A DNA stretch of 64,000 bases. Origin: Rhizobium sp. CB3090 (GTDB lineage Bacteria > Pseudomonadota > Alphaproteobacteria > Rhizobiales > Rhizobiaceae). The position numbers and the translations under genes are program-made. The stretch lies in contig NZ_CP121662.1 of NCBI RefSeq assembly GCF_029714285.1, forward strand, positions 186,001-250,000. Direction: 5' to 3'. A model generated the notes under the pieces. The model did not search any database, was not told the DNA's origin, and saw only the letters and a program-made list of their open reading frames with translations. This document shows, piece by piece, positions 7,774 through 16,440 of the stretch. Within the stretch, counting starts at the first letter, position 1. Every line of letters begins with the position of its first letter.

Positions 7774-9843
7774 TCACCGCCACATGCCGCGCATGCGCGC
7801 CCCGACATCGACGCGCACCTGCCTCGCCCTAATGGCGGCGGCGCTTTCGCCTCGGGCCTGTGGCCAGCCGCAGACTTCGAAAAACTGCAGCAATGTCGCG
7901 GGGATGAAGCGCGTGCGGGAAGCGAAGACGTGTTTGTCGCCTTGCGCATGCTGACCGTGCACGAAGAAGCGTTGCGGAATGACGAGATCGAGATTGTCCT
8001 TCGCCCGTGTCATAGCGACATAGAGCAGCCGCCGTTCCTCCTCGATCTCGGAGGATGAGCCGACCGCGAGATCCGCCGGAATGCAGCCATCGACGGCGTT
8101 GAGGACAAACACCTTCGTCCATTCCTGACCCTTGGCGGAATGGATGGTCGAGAGGATGAGATAGTCCTCGTCGAGCAGCGGCACGCCGGCCTGGTCGCTG
8201 GTGGCGTCGGGTGGGTCGAGCGTGAGCTCCGTGAGGAAGCGCTCCCGCGAGCCATAGCCGCCGGCGATCTGTTCGAGTTGGATCAAGTCCGCCTGGCGCG
8301 TCGCCGCATCCTCGTGCGCTCGCTCCAGATGCGGTTCGTACCATTGCCGCACGAGGTCGATTTCCGCCGGCCATCCCGCCTTGCCGCTCTTCAGCGCCTG
8401 CATGGTCGCAACGAAAGCCGTCCAGTCCTCGCCCGAGCGTGGCGGTGCCGGAAAATCGGCAAGGGCCGCCATCGGACTGGCCTGTTCCCCGATATGATCG
8501 AGCACGCGCTGGGCAGTCGAAGGGCCGACGCCCGGCAAAAGCTGCATCAGCCGGAAGCCCGCAACGCGATCGCGCGGGTTCTGGGCAAAGCGCAAGGCGG
8601 CGAGCATGTCTTTCACATGGGCGCTGTCGAGAAACTTCAGCCCGCCGAATTTGACAAAGGGAATGTTGCGGCGAGTAAGCTCGACTTCCAATGGCCCGCT
8701 ATGATGCGAGGCGCGGAAAAGCACGGCCTGCTGCTTGAGCTTCGCGCCGCTCTCCCGATTTTCCAGCACCTGGTCGGCGACATAGCGCGCCTGATCGCTT
8801 TCGTCGCGCACGGTGACCAGCCGCGGACGCTCGGCGCTCTGGCGTTCGGTGCGCAGGTTCTTGGTGAAACGCTCGGAAGCAAGATCGATCACCGCATTGG
8901 CAGCAGCCAGGATCGGCTGTGTCGAGCGGTAATTGCGATCGAGCGTGACGATGTCGGCGGCGGGGGTAAAGGAGGTCGGGAAGTCGAGGATGTTGCGCAC
9001 CGTGGCCGCGCGGAAGGAATAGATCGATTGCGCATCGTCGCCGACGACGGTCAGTCCCTGGCCGTCGGGCTTCAGCGCCAGCAGGATCGACGACTGCAGT
9101 CGGTTGGTATCCTGATATTCGTCGACCAGCACATGGTCGAAGCGGCCGCCGATATCTTCGGCGATCAGTGGCTCGTGCAGCATATGCGCCCAATAGAGCA
9201 GCAGATCGTCGTAATCGAGCACATTCTGCGCCTGCTTGGCCTCGACATAGGCCGCGAAGAGATCACGTAACTGCTTGTCCCAGGCGGCGCACCAGGGGAA
9301 GAAATCGCGTAGCATCTCTTCGAGCGGCGCTTCCGAATTGACAGCACGGGAATAGATGGAGAGGCAAGTCGCCTTGGTCGGAAAGCGATTTTCCAGCTTG
9401 GAGAAGCCGAGTTCGTGGCGCACGAGGTTCATCAGGTCGGCGCTGTCTTCGCGGTCGTGGATCGTGAAGGCCGGGTCGAGGCCGATCTGTTCGGCATAAT
9501 CGCGCAGGAGCCGTGCGCCGATGCCATGAAATGTGCCGGTCCAGGCGAGCGCGTCGGCCATGATGCCTGCATTGGCACCAAGCACATCGCGGCAGATGCG
9601 CTCGACGCGGCGACCCATTTCGGCCGCCGCCCGCCGGGAAAATGTCATCAGCAGGATGCGGCGGGGATCGGCGCCTTTGACGATGAGGTGTGCGACGCGA
9701 TGGGCGAGCGTATTGGTCTTGCCGGAGCCTGCGCCTGCGATCACCAGCAGCGGCCCGGCGATATGGCTGCCTTCGACTGTCGTGCCGTGCTCCACCGCCA
9801 GCCGCTGCTCCGGGTTCAGCTTTTCCAGATAGGCAGCAGTCAT
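7774..9843 (-). CDS. ATP-dependent DNA helicase, UvrD/PcrA-like (superfamily 1)
   Basis: A 689-residue 3'-5' DNA helicase. The motifs appear in order: Q-type start LNPEQRLAVEH, motif I AGAGSGKTNTLAHR, motif II VDEYQDTN, motif III GDDAQSIYSFRAA, motif IV NYRSTQPILAAAN, motif V STIHSAKGQEWTKVF and motif VI EERRLLYVAMTRAKDNL. It is shorter at the C-terminus than E. coli UvrD (about 720 residues) and lacks an obvious Tudor-like tail, so it may be a second UvrD-like helicase rather than the main one. The gene is monocistronic, convergent with mmsB, and has an SOS-type operator upstream, which suggests induction by DNA damage. Confidence 0.93.
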   Translation of the reverse strand: MTAAYLEKLNPEQRLAVEHGTTVEGSHIAGPLLVIAGAGSGKTNTLAHRVAHLIVKGADPRRILLMTFSRRAAAEMGRRVERICRDVLGANAGIMADALAWTGTFHGIGARLLRDYAEQIGLDPAFTIHDREDSADLMNLVRHELGFSKLENRFPTKATCLSIYSRAVNSEAPLEEMLRDFFPWCAAWDKQLRDLFAAYVEAKQAQNVLDYDDLLLYWAHMLHEPLIAEDIGGRFDHVLVDEYQDTNRLQSSILLALKPDGQGLTVVGDDAQSIYSFRAATVRNILDFPTSFTPAADIVTLDRNYRSTQPILAAANAVIDLASERFTKNLRTERQSAERPRLVTVRDESDQARYVADQVLENRESGAKLKQQAVLFRASHHSGPLEVELTRRNIPFVKFGGLKFLDSAHVKDMLAALRFAQNPRDRVAGFRLMQLLPGVGPSTAQRVLDHIGEQASPMAALADFPAPPRSGEDWTAFVATMQALKSGKAGWPAEIDLVRQWYEPHLERAHEDAATRQADLIQLEQIAGGYGSRERFLTELTLDPPDATSDQAGVPLLDEDYLILSTIHSAKGQEWTKVFVLNAVDGCIPADLAVGSSSEIEEERRLLYVAMTRAKDNLDLVIPQRFFVHGQHAQGDKHVFASRTRFIPATLLQFFEVCGWPQARGESAAAIRARQVRVDVGARMRGMWR

Positions 9844-9922
9844 GGGCTCTCCTGAAGGCTTCGGACGGCAGGCGTGTGAACACGGAATCGGTGACGAATC
9901 ATGTGCGCAATAATATCCGAAT

Positions 9923-9937
9923 GTTCGATGAATGTTC
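9923..9937. promoter_or_regulatory. Putative LexA (SOS) operator upstream of the helicase gene
   Basis: The sequence is exactly GTTC-N7-GTTC (spacer GATGAAT), the direct-repeat LexA site of alphaproteobacteria. It lies 80 bases upstream of the helicase start codon and about 175 bases from the divergent SMP-30 gene. The position and the DNA-repair gene it precedes both support an SOS operator; the other gene could also be affected. Confidence 0.7.
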
Positions 9938-10111
9938 CGAATTGGCTAAAACTGTCAAGCTCGGCCGGATCCGCACAGAGATGTGACCCTCCGGTCATGA
10001 ATTTGGTTCAGATTTAACGAACATCGGCTCGAAAAAAGCCGTTGGGGTACTTATTTACCATTGTGACACATGATTTTGGGGTTTCGGCGCGCTGCGTGAG
10101 GGTTCCCGACC

Positions 10112-10981
10112 ATGAACGAGACGATCGCCACCGGATTGCGCCAGCCTGAAGGGCCGGTAGCCCTGACGGATGGACGTATCGCGCTTGTGGAGACCGATGA
10201 GAGCCGCCGTTGCCTGGCAATGGTCGCGGCCGGTATTCGCCGCGAAGTCTGCCGGCCCGGCGGCCGGCCGACCGGGCTGGCGATCGACGGCGATCATTGT
10301 TTCTGGGTGGCGGGGGGTCCCGAAAACTCCCTTGTTCGGGTCTCCCCGGAAGGCCGCACGCTGCAGGTGATCGAAGGCGGCAAGGACGGCCCGTTTCTTT
10401 ATCCAAACGACCTCGCTTTCGGCCCGGACGGTCTGCTCTACATGACCGATTCCGGCGTTCGTATCTCCGATTTGCTCGACGGCCCCGACATCAACCCCGA
10501 TTTCTTCCAGGCACCGTATAACGGCCGTATCTACCAGATCGATCCGGCGGAAGGCCGGGTGCAGCGCGTGCTGGCGACCGGCTTGCTCTATGCCAACGGC
10601 ATCGCGTTCGGGCCGGACGGATTGCTCTACTACAGCGAGACGCTGACCGGAAAAATCTTTCGTCAGATCGTCGGCGGACGGCAGGAATTGTTTGCACAGG
10701 TAATGCCGGCACCCGCCGTCAAGGTGCTGCGCGGACCGGCCGGCATGGCTTTCGATAGCAATGGCACGCTCTATTGCGCGGTCTACGGACAGGGCGAGAT
10801 CTGCCTCATCGATCCCACCGGAAAGATCGCCGGCCGCATCCGCACCAATGGCACGCGGCCAGGCAATATCGCTTTCACCCTCGATGGCAAATATGCGCTG
10901 ATCACAGAGCAGGAAAACGGTGTTTTGGAGAGAATAACGGCACCGCGTCCAGGGCTGCCGCTGTACATGCCGTCCATCTGA
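10112..10981 (+). CDS. SMP-30/gluconolactonase/LRE-family protein
   Basis: A 289-residue six-bladed beta-propeller protein of the SMP-30 family, which includes sugar lactonases and related metal-dependent hydrolases. Repeating blade texts such as YPNDLAFGPDGLLYMTDSG, YANGIAFGPDGLLYYSET and MAFDSNGTLYCAVYG carry the Asn and Asp expected to bind divalent metal, and the first metal ligand Glu is in RQPEGPVAL near residue 10. There is no signal peptide, so it is likely cytoplasmic. It is a single gene; the substrate cannot be deduced from the neighbours. Confidence 0.85.
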   Translation: MNETIATGLRQPEGPVALTDGRIALVETDESRRCLAMVAAGIRREVCRPGGRPTGLAIDGDHCFWVAGGPENSLVRVSPEGRTLQVIEGGKDGPFLYPNDLAFGPDGLLYMTDSGVRISDLLDGPDINPDFFQAPYNGRIYQIDPAEGRVQRVLATGLLYANGIAFGPDGLLYYSETLTGKIFRQIVGGRQELFAQVMPAPAVKVLRGPAGMAFDSNGTLYCAVYGQGEICLIDPTGKIAGRIRTNGTRPGNIAFTLDGKYALITEQENGVLERITAPRPGLPLYMPSI

Positions 10982-10994
10982 TCTGGAGGCAGAT

Positions 10995-11021
10995 GGACAT
11001 GCCCGAGAGCCGGGCATGTCC
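10995..11021. terminator. Hairpin between converging SMP-30 and secDF genes
   Basis: GGACATGCCCG and CGGGCATGTCC form a perfect 11-bp stem around AGAGC. It lies 14 bases after the SMP-30 stop and 21 bases from the secDF stop on the other strand, so it can serve both. There is only a weak T-rich tail. Confidence 0.6.
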
Positions 11022-11041
11022 TCATTGATATCAGCCGCTGC

Positions 11042-13606
11042 TTATTCGGCGGCGGGGATCTGCTTGTTGTCCTTGTTGTCCTTGTCGGACTTGTCGTCCG
11101 GCGTGGCGTCGTTGGCGACCGCCTTGGCATGGCGGCGGCGCCAATCGCCGAGGAACAGCAGGATCGGAGCGGCGATAAAGACCGACGAGGCGCCGGCGAC
11201 GAGGATGCCGAACACCATCGGGATCGCGAAGCTAGAGACGGCGCTGCCGCCCCAGATCGCCATCGGCACCAGCGCCAGGAAGGCGGTGGCGTTGGTATAG
11301 AGGCTTCGCGCCAGGGTCTCGTTGATCGACTTGTCGATAATCTCGCGCAGCGGCATCGACTTATAGAGCCGCATGTTTTCACGCATACGGTCATAGACCA
11401 CGACCTTGTCGTTCACCGAGTAACCGACCAGCGTCAGGATCGCGGCGATGGCCGTCAGGTTGAAATCGAGGCCGGTGATCGCGAAGAAGCCGATCGCCTT
11501 GGTGACGTCGAGTATCAGAGTGACGATGGCGCCGACCGCGAACGGCCATTCGAACCGCACCCAGATGTAGACGAGCATCGCCAGGCTGGCGATCACGACC
11601 GACAGGATGCCGGCCCAAGCAAGCTCGCCCGAGACCTTCGGACCGATGACATCCGTGCCTTCGATGGTCGCGGTTGGGTCGATCTTGATGATTTCTGCCT
11701 TAAGCTTGGTGACCGCGGCTGTCTGGGCCTCTTCGCCGCCGTCCTGGCGCTGGGCGCGGACAAGGAGGCTGCTGTTGTCGCCGAAGGACTGCAGTGCAAT
11801 TTCGCCGAGGCCGAGCGTGTTCAGGCCCGCGCGGAACGTAGACAAATCGGCCGCGTCCTTGGTCCTGACCGACATCTGGATGCCGCCGCGGAAATCGACG
11901 CCGTAGTTGAGGCCCGGATGGATGAACAGGACCACCGAGGCGATAGACAGGATCGCCGAGACGGTGACGCCAAAGAAGCGGGCCTTCATGAACTGGATGT
12001 GCTTGTCATAGGGGCTGAAGGGGATCAACGGCCTGATGTTGAGCACCTTCAGCTTGCGGCGACGGGTGATGGCGATCATCACGACGCGCACGAAGGCGAC
12101 GGAGGTGAACATCGAGATGATGAGGCCGAGACCCATGGTCACGGCAAAGCCGCGAACCGGGCCGGAGCCGAAGTAGAACAGGATGGCGGCGGCGATCAGG
12201 GCCGTCATGTTGCCGTCGATAATCGTCGAATAAGCCTTCTTGAAGCCGTTATCGATGGCGGCGAAGGCGCCGCGGCCCTTGCGCGTTTCTTCGCGGATGC
12301 GCTCGTTGATGAGAACGTTGGCATCAACCGCAAGGCCGATACCGAGGACGACGCCAGCGATGCCGGGCAGCGTCAGCGTGGCGCCGACAAGCGTCAGGGC
12401 CGAGAACGTCAGGATCGTGTGGATGAGCAGTGCGAAATTCGCGAGAATCCCCCAGGCGCCGTAGAGCACGAAGATGAAGCCGGCAACCAAGACGAAGCCG
12501 ACCAGGCCGCTATAGATACCCTTCTGGATCGCGTCTGCACCGAGGTCGGCGCCAACAGTGCGTTCTTCGATGACGGTGAGCTTGGCCGGCAGGGCGCCGG
12601 CGCGCAGCAGCGCTGCTAGCGTCGTCGCGCTTTCAGCCGTGAAATTGCCGGAAATCTGGCCTGAACCGCCGGTAATCGGCTCGCGAATATTCGGCGCGCT
12701 CAGCACCTTGTTGTCGAGCACGATGGCGAAAGGCTTGCCGACATTCTCGCGGGTGATTTCCGCAAAGCGGTTGGCACCGGCGCTGTCGAAGCGGAAGGTG
12801 ACGAGCGGCTCGTGCGTGTTCGGATCGAAGCTGACGCGGGCGTCGGTGAGACGGTCGCCGGCGAGCTCGATGCGATCGAGAACCGGATAGCTGTTGCCCT
12901 GATCGTCCTTCAGGATGGAAACGCCGGGGCCGGGATTCTTCGGATCGACATTCTCGGCGAGCAGATGGAAGGACATCTTCGCGGTCGAGCCGAGCAGTTC
13001 GCGCAGGCGCGAGGGATCCTGTGCGCCTGGAAGCTGCACGAGGACGCGATTGGGACCGACGCGCTGGATGGTCGGCTCGGCGACGCCCACCTGGTCAACG
13101 CGCTTGCGGATGACTTCCAGGCTCTGCTGGACGGCGGAATCGACGTTGGCGGCGATGCCGGCCGGCGAGAAGGACATGGCAATCGTGCCGCCATTCGGCG
13201 TGATCGTCAGATCGGACTGGCCGGCGGAAAGGCCTGACGAGATCGTGTTGGCGAGGGTGCGCAACTGCGTCACCGCATCGTTGCTCTGCGCCGGATCGGT
13301 CAGCGTCACGACGATCTGGTCACCATTGCGGACGATCGAACGGGTCGGGATGTTCTTGTCGCGCAGGACACGGCGCGAGTCCTGCAGCAGCGATTGCAGC
13401 CGGCCATTGGTCAGGTCCTTCTCATCGACTTCGAGGACGAGGTAGGAGCCGCCACGAAGGTCGAGGCCGAGGGCGACCTGGCTGTGCGGCAGCCAGGTCG
13501 GCATTTTGCTCAAGACCGACTGCGGCAGCACGTTCGGCAGGGCGATGAAAAGGCCAAGCACGATGATCACCGTATAGGTGAACACCAGCCATGGTGAGGT
13601 GCGCAT
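11042..13606 (-). CDS. secDF: Protein translocase subunit SecDF (fused SecD and SecF)
   Basis: An 854-residue inner-membrane protein that uses the proton gradient to help pull exported proteins through SecYEG. The SecD half has a first membrane helix (residues 5-22), the motif LGLDLRGGSYLVLEVD, a large periplasmic domain, then GVVLGIGLAVDANVLINERI. The SecF half begins near FMKARFFGVTVS and carries YGVDFRGGIQM and GYSVNDKVVVYDRMREN. Fusion of SecD and SecF is normal in rhizobia. ATG 13606 is chosen because AAGGA lies correctly ahead of it; an upstream in-frame start (13669) lacks support. A small membrane-protein gene and an antiporter gene lie upstream on the same strand. Confidence 0.94.
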   Translation of the reverse strand: MRTSPWLVFTYTVIIVLGLFIALPNVLPQSVLSKMPTWLPHSQVALGLDLRGGSYLVLEVDEKDLTNGRLQSLLQDSRRVLRDKNIPTRSIVRNGDQIVVTLTDPAQSNDAVTQLRTLANTISSGLSAGQSDLTITPNGGTIAMSFSPAGIAANVDSAVQQSLEVIRKRVDQVGVAEPTIQRVGPNRVLVQLPGAQDPSRLRELLGSTAKMSFHLLAENVDPKNPGPGVSILKDDQGNSYPVLDRIELAGDRLTDARVSFDPNTHEPLVTFRFDSAGANRFAEITRENVGKPFAIVLDNKVLSAPNIREPITGGSGQISGNFTAESATTLAALLRAGALPAKLTVIEERTVGADLGADAIQKGIYSGLVGFVLVAGFIFVLYGAWGILANFALLIHTILTFSALTLVGATLTLPGIAGVVLGIGLAVDANVLINERIREETRKGRGAFAAIDNGFKKAYSTIIDGNMTALIAAAILFYFGSGPVRGFAVTMGLGLIISMFTSVAFVRVVMIAITRRRKLKVLNIRPLIPFSPYDKHIQFMKARFFGVTVSAILSIASVVLFIHPGLNYGVDFRGGIQMSVRTKDAADLSTFRAGLNTLGLGEIALQSFGDNSSLLVRAQRQDGGEEAQTAAVTKLKAEIIKIDPTATIEGTDVIGPKVSGELAWAGILSVVIASLAMLVYIWVRFEWPFAVGAIVTLILDVTKAIGFFAITGLDFNLTAIAAILTLVGYSVNDKVVVYDRMRENMRLYKSMPLREIIDKSINETLARSLYTNATAFLALVPMAIWGGSAVSSFAIPMVFGILVAGASSVFIAAPILLFLGDWRRRHAKAVANDATPDDKSDKDNKDNKQIPAAE

Positions 13607-13701
13607 GAGTATTATCCTTGGAAATACACTGATACCAGCGGAGCCTGCCGCTGGCGAATGTGAGGTCATGTCGAAAATGCGCCGTCAGGCGCGTGAACCG
13701 G

Positions 13702-14073
13702 TTAGACGAAAGCGGTCGGCGGAGCGCGGGCGAGATAGGCGCGGAAAGCAAGCGAGTCATGCCGCGCGAGTTCGCCGCGGTCGTGCGACTGCCCCGGATT
13801 GCTGAGCAGTCCAAGCGACGGAAGAGGCGTAAGCGTTGCCGGTCCGATATCGTGCCAGGTGGCTTTCGGCGTGACCGTACGGTCGGCGACGACTGTGCCG
13901 CGCACGGGATCGCGCAGGGCGAGATAGAGCGGTTGCGTGTCCTTGCCGGAGGAGAAAGCTTCCGCATCCGCCCGCGCGGCAAGATTGATGCCGCCGCCGA
14001 GCGCCAGTCCGAGGTAGGCGAAGAAGGCGACGAACAGCGAGGCGATCACGCGCGCTCCGGCGCGGTGCGTCAT
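13702..14073 (-). CDS. Small single-span membrane protein of unknown function
   Basis: A hypothetical protein of about 123 residues from ATG 14073 (an in-frame TTG at 14124 would add 17). The N-terminus holds one hydrophobic stretch (VIASLFVAFFAYLGLALGGG), which could be an uncleaved anchor or a signal peptide; the rest is soluble and Pro/Arg-rich at the end. It lies between the antiporter and secDF genes on the same strand, 95 bases from secDF. No family was recognised. It is kept because the frame fills an otherwise empty gap and the membrane segment is convincing. Confidence 0.45.
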   Translation of the reverse strand: MTHRAGARVIASLFVAFFAYLGLALGGGINLAARADAEAFSSGKDTQPLYLALRDPVRGTVVADRTVTPKATWHDIGPATLTPLPSLGLLSNPGQSHDRGELARHDSLAFRAYLARAPPTAFV

Positions 14074-14139
14074 CCTGCTATCGTTCTCTTCGCTGTCGGC
14101 GGCGCCGAATTCGAAAGGGTTCAACGGTTAAAAGGGCCT

Positions 14140-15993
14140 TCATTCCTTTGCCGGAGCGGATTCCAGCGGTTCGGTCATGATATCAGGACGCTGCGCGTCT
14201 TCATAGTGCGGCCTGTCATGATGCACTTGCGCCAGCCGGTCAACCATCCCCAGTGCAATTTCCCGCTCTCCCATGATCACCGTATCGGCGCCATATTGCT
14301 TGAGCACGTCGACCTCGGCATCGGAATGGGCGCGGGCGACGATCAGGATCGATGGATTGACGGCGCGCGCCTGCTCGGCGGCGCTGCACGCTTCGAAGGT
14401 ATTCGGAATGGCAATGATCAGGCTGCGCGCAGCGGAAATATTGGCATATGCCAGAACTTCCGGGGAGGCAGCGTTGCCGTAGATCGCCTCGATTCCTTGC
14501 CGCGCGAGGTCGCCGATTCGCTTGTCGGAATCTTCGATGACCACAAAGGGCGTATCGGAAGATCTAAGCTTCTCCCCGACGATGCTGCCGACGCGGCCAT
14601 AGCCGATCAGCACCACATGGCCGGTCAGCGTAACGGCATGCAGTTCCTCGTCGGCATCATGGGCCACTGTCTGAACGGCGGAGGCAGACGCGGCTTCGCC
14701 CGGCGTCGGTTGCTCTGCCTGGGTGGCCGGCCCCGTGCCTTCACGCACTTCGCCGTGCGGCTTGGTTTCCTGAATCTTCCGCAGCCAGTCGCAAGCAATG
14801 AAGACAAGCGGGTTGAGAATGATCGAGATGATCGCGCCGCCGAGGATCAGGTCGCGGCCCTCGGCCGGCAGCAGACCGAGATCGGAGCCGAGCGCGGCGA
14901 GGATAAAGGAGAATTCGCCGATCTGCGCCAGGCTGGCGGAGATGGTCAGCGCCGTGCTCATCGGCTTGCGGAAGGCAAGTACGATGAAGAAGGCGGCGAC
15001 GGACTTGCCGATGACGATGATGAAGATAGTCGCCAGCAGCGGCAGCGGATTGTCGATCAGGATGTTCGGGTCGAACAGCATGCCGACCGAGACGAAGAAC
15101 AGTACGGAGAAGGCATCGCGCAGCGGCAGGCTTTCCTGCGCGGCCCGGTGGCTGAGTTCGCTTTCCGAGAGGATCATGCCGGCGAAGAAGGCACCGAGCG
15201 CCAACGACACGCCGAAGAGCTTCGCAGCCCCGAATGCGACGCCGAGCGCAATGGCGAGGACACCAAGGCGAAAGAGCTCACGCGAGCCGGTATGGGCGAT
15301 GCGGTGCAGGATCCACGGAATGATCCGCCGGCCAAAGACCAGCATCAGGCCGACGAAGGCCGCGACCTTCGGCAGCGTCATGCCGATGATCCCGGTGAGC
15401 CCGAGATCGAGGCCAAGCAGCCTGTTGAGACCGGCCGATAGAGGCTCGGCAGCACCATGACCGTCGGCGGAGATGCTGGCGGCGGCCGGAATGAGCACGA
15501 GGGCCAGTACCATGGCCAGATCCCCGACGATCAGCCAGCCGACCGCGATCTTGCCGCGCTCGCTCTCGATCAGCCGCCGCTCCTGCATGGCTTTCAAGAG
15601 AACGACCGTCGAGGCGACGGAGAGCGCGAGGCCGAAGACCAGACTGCCGCCAAGCGGCCAGCCCATCAATGTGCCGAGCCCCCAGCCGAGCAGGGTGGCG
15701 AAGGCGATCTGGACGATCGCGCCGGGAACGGCAATGCCGCGGACCGACAGCAGGTCCTTCAGCGAAAAATGCAGGCCGACCCCGAACATCAACAGGATGA
15801 CGCCGATTTCGGCAAGTTCCGGTGCAAGGCTCTGGTCGGCAACGAAGCCCGGCGTGTGCGGGCCTGCGAGCACGCCGGCGATGAGATAGCCGACGAGCGG
15901 CGGCAGTTTGAAGCGATTGGCGATGGCGCCGAAGATGAATGCCAGCACAAGGCCCATGACGATGGTCGAAATCAAGGGCGTGTCGTGTGGCAT
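14140..15993 (-). CDS. Monovalent cation:proton antiporter, CPA2 family (YbaL/KefB-like) with RCK domain
   Basis: A 617-residue inner-membrane transporter. About twelve membrane segments fill residues 1-400, including LPPLVGYLIAGVLAGPHTPG and FFAGMILSESELSHRA, the classical CPA2 motifs for K+ or Na+ exchange. From about residue 455 a TrkA-N (RCK) nucleotide-binding domain begins, with VVLIGYGRVGSIVGEKL and the following VIEDS acidic residue that binds NAD(H). The ending is a short hydrophilic tail. Most similar in plan to E. coli YbaL. The divergent small regulator gene at 16076 shares its promoter region. Confidence 0.9.
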   Translation of the reverse strand: MPHDTPLISTIVMGLVLAFIFGAIANRFKLPPLVGYLIAGVLAGPHTPGFVADQSLAPELAEIGVILLMFGVGLHFSLKDLLSVRGIAVPGAIVQIAFATLLGWGLGTLMGWPLGGSLVFGLALSVASTVVLLKAMQERRLIESERGKIAVGWLIVGDLAMVLALVLIPAAASISADGHGAAEPLSAGLNRLLGLDLGLTGIIGMTLPKVAAFVGLMLVFGRRIIPWILHRIAHTGSRELFRLGVLAIALGVAFGAAKLFGVSLALGAFFAGMILSESELSHRAAQESLPLRDAFSVLFFVSVGMLFDPNILIDNPLPLLATIFIIVIGKSVAAFFIVLAFRKPMSTALTISASLAQIGEFSFILAALGSDLGLLPAEGRDLILGGAIISIILNPLVFIACDWLRKIQETKPHGEVREGTGPATQAEQPTPGEAASASAVQTVAHDADEELHAVTLTGHVVLIGYGRVGSIVGEKLRSSDTPFVVIEDSDKRIGDLARQGIEAIYGNAASPEVLAYANISAARSLIIAIPNTFEACSAAEQARAVNPSILIVARAHSDAEVDVLKQYGADTVIMGEREIALGMVDRLAQVHHDRPHYEDAQRPDIMTEPLESAPAKE

Positions 15994-16075
15994 CGCTGTC
16001 TCCTTCGATACTGGAAATCCTGTGCGGTTTATGACATATTTGGCTTAAGTTGACCAATATGAGCAGTTTTCAATC

Positions 16076-16342
16076 ATGAATCAAGGCGGCAACCCAACGA
16101 TTCTGACTCCCGCACTCTGTCGCGCGGCGCGCGGGCTGCTCGACTGGACACAGTTGGATGCAGCCGAGAGAGCCGGCGTTTCACGGAGCACGATCCGCGA
16201 CTACGAGGGCGGGCGCCACGACATTCACCGGGCGACCGAGGCGCAACTGCGTCTGGCATTCGAAGAGGGTGGAGTCATCTTCGCGAAAATACAGGAATTT
16301 GGTTGGGGCGTCTGCCTCCGCCCGGCTTCCGACCGCGGTTAG
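16076..16342 (+). CDS. Small XRE-family helix-turn-helix protein
   Basis: An 88-residue protein made almost only of one DNA-binding domain: ARGLLDWTQLDAAERAGVS forms the first two helices and RSTIRDYEGGRHDIHRATE the recognition helix and turn. This is the short Cro/C1-like type common in rhizobia. It is divergent from the antiporter gene with 82 bases between the start codons, so it could control that promoter. Its TAG stop lies in the edge of a repeated intergenic palindrome, so the original C-terminus may have been replaced. Confidence 0.75.
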   Translation: MNQGGNPTILTPALCRAARGLLDWTQLDAAERAGVSRSTIRDYEGGRHDIHRATEAQLRLAFEEGGVIFAKIQEFGWGVCLRPASDRG

Positions 16343-16440
16343 AGCGGTCCAGCGTTTTACGGGAACGCTTTCCCGCTCTAACTATTTGTTTTACGCAATT
16401 CCGGACGGAAAACCGCGCACTTTTCCTGAAATTGCTCTAA
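16339..16440. repeat. Rhizobial-type intergenic palindromic repeat
   Basis: A 102-base element fills the gap between two converging genes. It starts TTAGAGCGG and ends GCTCTAA, with an inner match CCGCTCTAA (16373-16381) making a long hairpin with the left end. Text such as CAATTCCGGACGGAAAACCG is of a kind widely repeated in Rhizobium and Agrobacterium intergenic regions, in my recollection. Its two ends supply the TAG stop codons of both flanking genes (16340-16342 on +, 16437-16439 on -). Confidence 0.7.

Noticed and set aside
8140..9270. Plus-strand frame within the helicase region
   Set aside because: The minus strand has all helicase motifs; this is its shadow.
11129..12619. Plus-strand frame opposite secDF
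   Set aside because: Asp/Arg/Gln-rich shadow with no family features.
13660..15441. Long plus-strand frame opposite the antiporter gene
   Set aside because: Arg/Asp-rich antisense product; the minus-strand product has CPA2 and RCK motifs.
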